Source: Candidatus Phocaeicola faecipullorum
GTDB lineage: Bacteria > Bacteroidota > Bacteroidia > Bacteroidales > Bacteroidaceae
Direction of reading: 5' to 3'
DNA: 38,739 nucleotides
Assembly: GCA_018884025.1 (NCBI GenBank)
Contig: JAHLFB010000102.1
Span: forward strand, 1-38,739
Under the pieces are notes generated by a model. The model did not search any database. It had not been told where the DNA came from and saw nothing but the letters and a program-made list of their open reading frames with translations. Below are positions 6,842 through 12,766 of the stretch, in pieces (the first letter of the stretch is position 1; every line of letters begins with the position of its first letter). A program made the position numbers and the translations under genes.

Positions 6842-6960
6842 CTGTCGGACCGCCCGTTATCCACGGTGAATTACTATACCAGTTTGGTACGTCCGTCAGC
6901 CTAAAGATGTCAAGGAACTCTTCTCATTAGTCCCCGGATAGGCGGTCAAGCCACACCGGG
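6842..6960. ncRNA. Folded non-coding element G
   Basis: No plausible gene lies here. A 9-position helix with one A-A or T-T mismatch (CTGTCGGAC 6842-6850 with GTCCGTCAG 6891-6899) encloses two hairpins: CCGT/ACGG (6854-6857 and 6863-6866) and TACCA/TGGTA (6877-6881 and 6885-6889). A second stem-loop follows: CCCGG/CCGGG (6933-6937, 6956-6960) with an inner GGC/GCC pair. Like element C, this is a three-way junction inside the leftward early unit. It could be a structured leader of the genes below 6773 or an independent RNA. Confidence 0.35.
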
Positions 6961-6970
6961 TTGTGATTTG

Positions 6971-7210
6971 TCAATCACCGAAAATAGATTTAATCAAATC
7001 CTCCTTTGTCGCGAATAATCTGCTTTCATCATAATATTCGTAAGCATCCGTGGAGTATTCGGTTTCTCCTACCATGTTGTATTCAATGCGCTCCTCATCT
7101 TTGCTGATGTAATAAATTACACGTCTTACAACTTTTTCAACGGCTTTTGAGTTAATCAACATCCAGACTTTCTGTCCAGGTTCAAATTTTGTTTCAATGG
7201 TCTTTTTCAT
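6971..7210 (-). CDS. Small hypothetical phage protein, likely beta-barrel (79 aa)
   Basis: It begins MKKTIETKFEPGQKVWMLI. The FEPGQKVWML opening followed by alternating strands (KVVRRVIYYIS, RIEYNMVG) and a short C-terminal helix (ATKEDLIKSIF) suggests an SH3-like barrel, a fold common among small phage proteins. No function is known. Just upstream of the start is the element ACTAAAAGTC-AAAACC (plus 7214-7229), nearly repeated upstream of the Rad52-like gene. Confidence 0.65.
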   Translation of the reverse strand: MKKTIETKFEPGQKVWMLINSKAVEKVVRRVIYYISKDEERIEYNMVGETEYSTDAYEYYDESRLFATKEDLIKSIFGD

Positions 7211-7240
7211 TTTGGTTTTGACTTTTAGTGAGGTTTATTA

Positions 7241-7504
7241 TTACGAAAATTTGTATCTCAAATAATCGGCTTCATTTGCAAAGCCAGGATCGATAAAACT
7301 GAAATCATCATCGTTTTCAATGTGGCTTTCAGCTATCCTAAGTTCATCTTCAAGAAAACTTATGAAATCTTCTTTGCTATCATCTGTATTGAAGTAAGAT
7401 TGCATCTCTTCTTCTGTCATAGATTTAGCAAGTTCAATGTCGTTGGTAAGTGTAACAACTTCATTTTTATAAGAATATTCACCAGTTTCCATATTGATTT
7501 TCAA
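7241..7504 (-). CDS. Small acidic phage protein (87 aa), first early leftward gene
   Basis: It begins MKINMETGEYSYKNEVVTLTND. It is strongly acidic, with helical central and C-terminal parts (DSKEDFISFLEDELRIAESHIE). There is no DNA-binding motif and no membrane segment. It is the first gene of the leftward unit, directly after the operator/promoter at 7543-7575 and divergent from the repressor, the position where phages often place anti-repressor or early regulatory proteins. That role is only positional inference. Confidence 0.6.
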   Translation of the reverse strand: MKINMETGEYSYKNEVVTLTNDIELAKSMTEEEMQSYFNTDDSKEDFISFLEDELRIAESHIENDDDFSFIDPGFANEADYLRYKFS

Positions 7505-7542
7505 TTTTAAATTATTATATTTGTATGTGTGATTGATTGTAT

Positions 7543-7575
7543 TGCAAAGATAATCTCATTTGAGATAATTTGCAA
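7543..7575. promoter_or_regulatory. Divergent promoter/operator with long palindrome
   Basis: The perfect inner dyad is TCTCA-TT-TGAGA (7554-7565). It extends outward into an imperfect palindrome bounded by TTGCAAA (7543) and TTTGCAA (7575). The leftward -7 box TATCTTTG (plus 7545-7552) lies inside the left arm, with a TTG at -33 in the right arm about 20 bases upstream. A further half-site TTATCTCA lies at 7593-7600 near the repressor start. A repressor bound here would cover the leftward early promoter. Confidence 0.6.
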
Positions 7576-7629
7576 GCAGATAAAGATATTTATTATCTCA
7601 TATAGGATTATTTAACATTTATGTAGGAT

Positions 7630-8007
7630 ATGATAGATAGAATCAAACAAATAATTAACTATTGTGGGTTATCTGACAGAGCATTTGCTATAAAATGCGG
7701 TATTAAGCAAAATACATTCAGCAATCAGATTAATGGGGTTAGGGAGTTAAGTTTACAAACAATAAACGGAATACTTATCTCAAATGAGGACATTTCTGCC
7801 GAATGGCTCATGCGTGGCAAGGGCGAAATGCTCCTGGCGTCTGAACAGTCATCAGACGCTGAGGACAGGATGAACAAACTGATTGACACAATCACATTCC
7901 AGCAGGACACTATCAAAAACCTGCAGGCAAGAATAAACGAATTAGAAACAATAAACAAACGCCTTGAAACGCAAGTAGCATTATATCTGGGCAAACAAAT
8001 CGTATAA
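7630..8007 (+). CDS. HTH (XRE/CI-type) phage repressor without peptidase domain
   Basis: A 125-residue protein. Residues about 1-60 form an XRE-type helix-turn-helix: IKQIINYCGLSDRAFAIKCGIKQNTFSNQINGVRELSLQTI holds the two-helix 'AFAIKCGIKQNTFSNQI' core. This is followed by the ISAEWLMRGKGEML segment seen in many Bacteroidetes prophage repressors. The C-terminal 50 residues (DRMNKLIDTITFQ...INELETINKRLETQ) form a coiled coil for dimerisation. There is no S24/LexA peptidase domain, so induction is probably by an antirepressor rather than RecA-driven self-cleavage. It is divergent from the early leftward genes and next to the palindromic operator. Its stop overlaps the next start (TAATG). Confidence 0.85.
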   Translation: MIDRIKQIINYCGLSDRAFAIKCGIKQNTFSNQINGVRELSLQTINGILISNEDISAEWLMRGKGEMLLASEQSSDAEDRMNKLIDTITFQQDTIKNLQARINELETINKRLETQVALYLGKQIV

Positions 8008-8252
8008 TGAGTAACTTTGAAGAAAACGTGAAAGCAAAAGAAGAGCAAAAAGAAAAAGACAAGGTTAGAAAAGAAAAGCTTTCAGGCTATTTCTTTAATC
8101 TATCCCAACTGACATATACAGCCTTAGTATTAGGTGGTATGGTGCTTTTCTTTCAAGGAGATAAAATAAGCACCATGCTTGTAGTTATGCTGTTTGTAGG
8201 TTGCATACTGGCATATGCTTTAGCTAAAATCGGAAATAACCTATTAAAATGA
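8007..8252 (+). CDS. Small two-span membrane protein
   Basis: An 81-residue protein. The N-terminal 30 residues are highly charged (EENVKAKEEQKEKDKVRKEK), followed by two hydrophobic segments (about 33-48 and 55-73). The start overlaps the repressor stop by one base, so it is co-expressed in the lysogen. Membrane proteins coupled to a repressor are typical of superinfection exclusion or lysogenic conversion. This is an inference from position. Confidence 0.65.
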   Translation: MSNFEENVKAKEEQKEKDKVRKEKLSGYFFNLSQLTYTALVLGGMVLFFQGDKISTMLVVMLFVGCILAYALAKIGNNLLK

Positions 8253-8258
8253 TACAAT

Positions 8259-8363
8259 ATGAATGCAGGATTATTTATTTTTATAGTACTGGCAATTATA
8301 GCCGTTGCTTTTTGGATATACACGGAAACGCCATCAGGCAAAAAATGGATTAAGAACTTGTAA
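8259..8363 (+). CDS. Very small membrane protein (34 aa)
   Basis: It starts MNAGLFIFIVLAIIAVAFW and ends KKWIKNL: one transmembrane helix with a short basic cytoplasmic tail. It follows the two-span protein gene after six bases, and its stop overlaps the next start (TAATG). It is supported by the clean membrane-peptide pattern and operon spacing only. Confidence 0.5.
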   Translation: MNAGLFIFIVLAIIAVAFWIYTETPSGKKWIKNL

Positions 8364-8425
8364 TGCAGGCAAGAATCAAGGAACTGGAAGCGGAACTTAT
8401 TATTAACAGACAAAAAATAGGATAA
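8363..8425 (+). CDS. Possible 20-residue peptide
   Basis: The frame begins MQARIKELEAELIIN and shares a TAATG junction with the gene before it. It is an amphipathic helix of heptad type. It is too short to be certain of; only the coupling suggests translation. Confidence 0.25.
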   Translation: MQARIKELEAELIINRQKIG

Positions 8426-8432
8426 AACTAAT

Positions 8433-9164
8433 ATGTGGATAATTATTATTGTATCAATTATTTTATTCTTTACATCAAAGAAATTTTCCAAATGGTCAGG
8501 TAATGTATTGAAACGACAACTCGAACCTTCAGAAATTAAATTTTTAGCTTGTTGTATATTGTTAGTAACTGTTTTTCTAAACAGTGCTACTTATAACAAA
8601 AAAGAGAGTGAAAAGGAAACTCAAAAAGAAGTATTAAAAGAAATACCTGAAGTTGATTTACAAAAAGCTAAAGAGCAACGAATTGAAAGAATGTTTGCGA
8701 CCATAAAGAAAGATTCTGCTTATCTAAAAAATTATGATTACAAAGACAAAGCTTTACAGGACATACCCACAATGAAGGCTTCAATAACTTTCTTAAGCAG
8801 GATAAAAAACGGTAATTACAGGATAGCAAATAGCGACGTTGTTGACAAGTATCCTAATTGTACAAAGACATTTGACTATATGGAAAAAGAATCAGAAAAG
8901 ATTCTCAAAAAAGCATTACCTCTATACAGAAAACAGGTTACCCAAATAATGAAAGACAGATTATGGGAGGAAAATATAAACGTAAGTGTTTCAGGCAATG
9001 CAAATACAGTTCTATGGTTTACTGGAGGTATATTTGCAAGTAACAAACAAATTAAATTATTCCAAGAACAGATTGAAAGCGAAGTTAGAACTTTCGGTTT
9101 TAAACGTACTTGCTACAAATGGATTAAGCATGATAACGAATATACCTATTACGATTTAAATTAA
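8433..9164 (+). CDS. Membrane-anchored protein of unknown function, lysogenic-conversion candidate
   Basis: A 243-residue protein. It has a hydrophobic N-terminus (MWIIIIVSIILFF) and a second membrane segment (about residues 33-51, FLACCILLVTVFL). These are followed by a charged coiled stretch (KKESEKETQKEVLKEI) and a soluble domain of about 170 residues with no motif I recognise. The C-terminal part (NVSVSGNANTVLWFTGGIFASN...) looks beta-rich. It is the last gene of the rightward immunity cluster, seven bases after the 20-residue peptide frame. It is AT-rich, like a late acquisition. Candidate roles are superinfection exclusion or another phage-defence function. Confidence 0.65.
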   Translation: MWIIIIVSIILFFTSKKFSKWSGNVLKRQLEPSEIKFLACCILLVTVFLNSATYNKKESEKETQKEVLKEIPEVDLQKAKEQRIERMFATIKKDSAYLKNYDYKDKALQDIPTMKASITFLSRIKNGNYRIANSDVVDKYPNCTKTFDYMEKESEKILKKALPLYRKQVTQIMKDRLWEENINVSVSGNANTVLWFTGGIFASNKQIKLFQEQIESEVRTFGFKRTCYKWIKHDNEYTYYDLN

Positions 9165-9214
9165 GTTTATCGTGAATGAAACAGCATTATTCGTTATAGA
9201 TTTAGCAAAATGAT

Positions 9215-9403
9215 TTACTCATTTTTCTTCTTCCAAGGAGGCGGTTCCGGAATATAATCCACTTTGACGCCAAGATTAGAAAGCGTCTTACTTAAATGCC
9301 AGCTTAATTCCTCATCACTGGCTTTCTTGTCATTGATGAGGTATCTGAACTGATAAACGATGCCTTTGATGGCAGTTTCGGGCAATGCTTTTTTCTTGAA
9401 CAT
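9215..9403 (-). CDS. Small hypothetical protein (62 aa)
   Basis: I take the ATG at 9403 (MFKKKALPETAIKGIVYQF). The longer frame to 9532 would run through the divergent gene that starts at 9423. It has a basic N-terminus, two amphipathic helices (AIKGIVYQFRYLI, DEELSWHLSKTLSNL), and a proline-rich end (IPEPPPWKKKNE). It could be a small regulator. No family is recognised. Confidence 0.5.
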   Translation of the reverse strand: MFKKKALPETAIKGIVYQFRYLINDKKASDEELSWHLSKTLSNLGVKVDYIPEPPPWKKKNE

Positions 9404-9422
9404 ATAACAACAATTAAATATA

Positions 9423-9890
9423 ATGATACATATAAGAAGTAAACCAGCAGAAGATAAAAGGGAATATCCCGATTTTATAACCTCTGAGGAACGTGACAAA
9501 GTTATCAATGCGCTCCTGAAGGGTACGGTCAATAGCCAAAGCGTAACCTTAGAATACGAAGATATTCCGGAGCTGAAAATCAGTCCTTACCAATATATGA
9601 CAGTTATTGAAGGTCTGAAAGATGGCGGATATATTAAGAAAAAGGGATATTCGTCAGAATATACACCAACAGACAAACTTCATAAACTAAGAGAAAGAGG
9701 TGGCTTTCATGGAGAACTTATCCTGTTTCAATCGCAGTTGGAGCAATTATACTTGAGTCTGAAAGAGGACGACAGAAACGATATGGACAAGTTCTTCAAA
9801 TCCATAAACGTTAAATTGGAAACAGTAACCAAGACACACGAAGTTTTCGAACTATTCAAAAAGGCCGCGGCAGTCTTCATTGGAGACTAA
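9423..9890 (+). CDS. Hypothetical protein with winged-helix-like N-terminal half (155 aa)
   Basis: The N-terminal half alternates helices and strands, with the segment PYQYMTVIEGLKDGGYIKKKGYSSEYTPTDKLHKL reading like a winged helix ('helix-GYI-strand-T..G'). The C-terminal half (ELILFQSQLEQLYLSL...VFELFKKAAAVF) is helical. It is divergent from the 62-residue gene, with 19 bases between starts. Its 3' end overlaps the convergent gene at 9852 by 39 bases. A DNA-binding role is possible but not shown by a firm motif. Confidence 0.6.
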   Translation: MIHIRSKPAEDKREYPDFITSEERDKVINALLKGTVNSQSVTLEYEDIPELKISPYQYMTVIEGLKDGGYIKKKGYSSEYTPTDKLHKLRERGGFHGELILFQSQLEQLYLSLKEDDRNDMDKFFKSINVKLETVTKTHEVFELFKKAAAVFIGD

Positions 9891-10097
9891 TTCAAGCAAG
9901 GATATAGCCTGTGCAATCTTTGAGGCAACAAGCAGTTCATATGCTCTGGTATCCTGGAATGCTTCAACTCCGGGAGGATTGTCAAAATGAACCCGACCTC
10001 TTATAATATCCATAGCAACTTCCTCCAACTGGCCAATTAAAGATTCTATATTTTTGTCGAATCCACGCCTTACTACTTCTTCAACTTTCTTTCCCAT
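9852..10097 (-). CDS. Hypothetical helical protein (81 aa), last gene of the element
   Basis: It begins MGKKVEEVVRRGFDKNIESLIGQLEEVAMDIIRG, and is mostly helical, with the end ASKIAQAISLLELVSNEDCRGLFE. It overlaps the convergent 155-residue gene by 39 bases. No function is assigned. It is the rightmost gene I would assign to the mobile element. Confidence 0.55.
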   Translation of the reverse strand: MGKKVEEVVRRGFDKNIESLIGQLEEVAMDIIRGRVHFDNPPGVEAFQDTRAYELLVASKIAQAISLLELVSNEDCRGLFE

Positions 10098-10286
10098 AAT
10101 TAACTATTATTGATTATGCCCAAATATAGTAAATAAACAAAAACAAATTACAATTATGAAAATTCTCAATAGTACCTAACTTTCCTTTTACTTTCCTTTG
10201 ATGGAAAATAAACATTTGTAAGTATTTGAGAAACAGGAATTTTCGAGGAGTATAAAAATATAAGTCTAGTTTAGTTTTTGTGTTGT

Positions 10287-10326
10287 GATACTCCTGACAA
10301 TAGAGATTGGCGGGAGTATCTTTTTT
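10287..10326 (+). terminator. Rho-independent terminator
   Basis: GATACTCC (10287-10294) pairs with GGAGTATC (10313-10320) and is followed by six T (10321-10326). It would stop rightward transcription leaving the mobile element. The rest of 10098-10488 holds no gene I can support. Confidence 0.65.
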
Positions 10327-10417
10327 ATTGCATACATCAGTCTGTATAAAAATCAAATTTTGCAAAATTTACACAAAACAATATTCAACAATATGTATAA
10401 AGAAGGATTGTGAATAA

Positions 10418-10488
10418 CCTATAAATGATAAAACACTAAAAGAACGTTTCTGAACAATAAAATCAAAAGATACAAAGCCTATAAATGA
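10418..10488. repeat. 11-base direct repeat next to the M64 gene end
   Basis: CCTATAAATGA occurs at 10418-10428 and 10478-10488, 60 bases apart; the second copy touches the stop codon of the M64 gene. The region between the last element gene (10097) and here is the only place where an attachment-site boundary could lie, but no integrase or second att copy is in view. Confidence 0.3.
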
Positions 10489-12453
10489 CTATTCCATAAA
10501 TACTGGAGACGGAGTATGTGGATACTCTTCAATACCGGAGGATATTCTTACAGCCCTTGAATTAGCGTCACGCAATTCATCATAATCCACATCTTTACTG
10601 CAAAAATCCTCAAAACTGAATTCCTGTTTGGCAATCTTCATAATACGTTCCACGATAATCTGACGGGAAACCGCATTAAAGTATCTGCGGTTATCGTCCA
10701 TAGCACTTATCTCTTCAGAACGCCATATTCCATTTTCATAATTATTTGCTCCTTCATAAAATCCCACTTTTGGGAAACGCTCATCGCCAATCATTTTTTT
10801 CCAATAAACCAAATCTTTTACCCCGGTCGTATCAGCCGTCAGATTAAGTCCGAAAGGCAATTCCCATGAATGACCTTCAATGGAAGTCGCGCCATAAGTT
10901 TCTTCACTGTCTTTCTGGTAATATTCATCCATAAGCCTTCCAAAACAGTGTCCACCATACTCATGAAGAAAAGTATTCCTCCAATCGCACACACTTATCC
11001 CAGTCTCTTCATTACCAGGTAGTTTCCACTCACCATCTGTTGTAGGAACAATAGAGAAAGATTTTCCAGACTTCCACGAATAGCTTATTCCCCCATGACG
11101 TGTATCGTTTACCAACAAACATATTGGCAGATTATCAAGTGTAAGCTTACCGTCTTTCAAATCAGGACAAAACGTCTGAACAAAATTCATCAACAGAATA
11201 TCATTGGCACGCATATCTTTACCGTCATCACTCCACCCAGAGTTAAAATATGTATTCCTGTCAAGAGCTATTGTATAATTGTCAGCACAAGAATCAACCG
11301 ACAAAGCTGGAATAATATACACATTAAAATAATTCTTATATGTTTTGTATGGCTCAACCTCAAACAGGAAATCAAGAGCAGAACGAGCCTGTTTTTCAAA
11401 CTTACCTCCACGCAACAAATCTTTTTCCGTATATCCATCCCCTGTAACAACCATGCTCACCGGATTTTCATTGCTGGTTTTATGGTAAACTATCACATCT
11501 CCGGTAGTATAAGACATAGTTTTATCTTCATTGTCGTCTTCGTCAATCATCCCCCATGGCATTTCCTCAACACTTATTACATCCAGTCCACCATCATCCA
11601 AACAAACAGCCTTAACCTTATGCTTCACCCCAAATTCCATATTCACTTCCACCTTAAGTGACTTCCTACTACCATCAGACATGGAAAAAACAATCTGTCC
11701 TTCCGCAAGGTCCTGAGCAGGCAGAATCACAGAGAATGTACTGTCATTCTGCCGATAAGCCTTAACAGACTGACTCTCCTTATTAATGCAATATACCTTA
11801 TCAAGCGCAAGATGTGCCCAAAAATCTGCATAAGCAATTACGCTCATACTATCAATATTTACCCCCAACTCCCTTGAACGAAACAATTCTACGGAAAGCA
11901 TGGCCAGTTTGTGCTCCATAGGTATAGATACATAGTTGTTAGTTTTTTTAGTAACAACCCTTCCCAATAAAAAATCACTGGAGCGAAAATCGGCAATAGA
12001 ATCCTGACTCAAAGAAACATGTCCGTTATACACAGGCCATGCCAAAGCCTGTTTCACATCAGGAGTGTATGCATAAATTTCAAAATTATCTCCCTGAGCT
12101 TTCCATTTCAGATTTTCAATTTCTTCCCACTCAACTAAATTCGGTTGGAAAACCGAAGCACAATCAGCATTCCAGATATTTCCATCGAATGTTGCAGTCT
12201 GAATATATCCCTCCTCATAACAGTTTGGACTATATCCTTCAGAAAAAATGACTAATGCAAGTGAATCACCTTTACAAAAGCCGTTACTTTCACCTTCATC
12301 TGACTCCACTTTATGGGAAGCTCCATCCATAACATAAGGACTTATATACATGTCGGAATATTCCTTCAGGGCACTTACCATCTCTTCTGCAGTACATGCC
12401 GACACTGCAAAAGCCAAAACTGCCACAATAATGTAAATAAGCCTTCGTTTCAT
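10489..12453 (-). CDS. Fimbrillin-like/M64 metallopeptidase lipoprotein
   Basis: A 654-residue protein. The lipoprotein signal ends VSAC (Cys20) and is followed by acidic residues (TAEEM), as in surface-exported Bacteroidetes lipoproteins. Residues about 40-310 have the fimbrillin (Mfa-like) pattern: a KGDSLAL opening, W and Y spaced strands, IYAYTP, DFLLGRV, and VSIPMEHKLAMLSVEL. Residues about 320-640 are peptidase M64 (IgA-protease family): the SMVVTGDGYTEKDL start, and the zinc site HEYGGHCFGRLMDEYY at 497-512. The zinc histidines, a glutamate base and the D-E-Y that follows are present. The second His is five residues after the first, not four as in textbook HExxH. It is expressed from its own promoter, 313 bases after the upstream operon. 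Likely role: surface proteolysis of a host or dietary glycoprotein (inference). Confidence 0.85.
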   Translation of the reverse strand: MKRRLIYIIVAVLAFAVSACTAEEMVSALKEYSDMYISPYVMDGASHKVESDEGESNGFCKGDSLALVIFSEGYSPNCYEEGYIQTATFDGNIWNADCASVFQPNLVEWEEIENLKWKAQGDNFEIYAYTPDVKQALAWPVYNGHVSLSQDSIADFRSSDFLLGRVVTKKTNNYVSIPMEHKLAMLSVELFRSRELGVNIDSMSVIAYADFWAHLALDKVYCINKESQSVKAYRQNDSTFSVILPAQDLAEGQIVFSMSDGSRKSLKVEVNMEFGVKHKVKAVCLDDGGLDVISVEEMPWGMIDEDDNEDKTMSYTTGDVIVYHKTSNENPVSMVVTGDGYTEKDLLRGGKFEKQARSALDFLFEVEPYKTYKNYFNVYIIPALSVDSCADNYTIALDRNTYFNSGWSDDGKDMRANDILLMNFVQTFCPDLKDGKLTLDNLPICLLVNDTRHGGISYSWKSGKSFSIVPTTDGEWKLPGNEETGISVCDWRNTFLHEYGGHCFGRLMDEYYQKDSEETYGATSIEGHSWELPFGLNLTADTTGVKDLVYWKKMIGDERFPKVGFYEGANNYENGIWRSEEISAMDDNRRYFNAVSRQIIVERIMKIAKQEFSFEDFCSKDVDYDELRDANSRAVRISSGIEEYPHTPSPVFME

Positions 12454-12587
12454 ATCATGTAAATCTATAATTAATAATCATATCAGGAATAAAATCAACG
12501 TAAAATACATTCCAATAGCTATTTGTCTTATAATTTACATATTTTATCTTTTTCCCAATATTCCATTTTTTCCAATATATACGGATA

Positions 12588-12618
12588 CAAAGCTACACAT
12601 TTTGCACATATACTACAA
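12588..12618 (-). promoter_or_regulatory. Promoter of the M64 gene
   Basis: On the minus strand the sequence reads TTG (plus 12616-12618), 20 bases, then TAGCTTTG (plus 12588-12595), an exact match to the Bacteroidetes sigma-ABfr form (TTG, 19-21, TAnnTTTG). The transcript would start near 12580 and carry a leader of about 127 bases. This separates the M64 gene from the upstream operon. Confidence 0.65.
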
Positions 12619-12668
12619 GAATTTCCATGTATTATATAACAAACATCCATTAAACCCTAAAATAAAGC

Positions 12669-12711
12669 GAACACTCAGTGAATGTGTATATTATCCATTC
12701 ACTGAATGTTC
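12669..12711 (-). terminator. Terminator-like hairpin after the PCMD operon
   Basis: A 16-bp inverted repeat (GAACACTCAGTGAATG 12669-12684 with CATTCACTGAATGTTC 12696-12711) forms a fully paired stem on the minus strand with one G-U pair and an 11-base loop. It is followed by a U-rich stretch (GCTTTATTTT). It lies between the last operon gene and the M64 promoter. Confidence 0.55.
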
Positions 12712-12766
12712 ATTATCTGTTTGCTAAATATGAAATAATAACTTGCAATTTGAAAACCAACTGGAA

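Noticed and set aside
10114-10365. 83-residue frame on the minus strand in the gap before the M64 gene
   Set aside because: It runs through the terminator stem at 10287-10320 and has no plausible protein character; more likely chance in AT-rich DNA.
11095-11661. 188-residue plus-strand frame opposite the M64 gene
   Set aside because: Antisense shadow of a conserved peptidase; rich in Ile/His/Phe from reversed Asp/Asn codons, without a domain or operon context.
12669-12711. Inverted repeat as a transposon end
   Set aside because: The arms are only 11 bases apart, a U-rich tail follows and no transposase is near: it suits a terminator.
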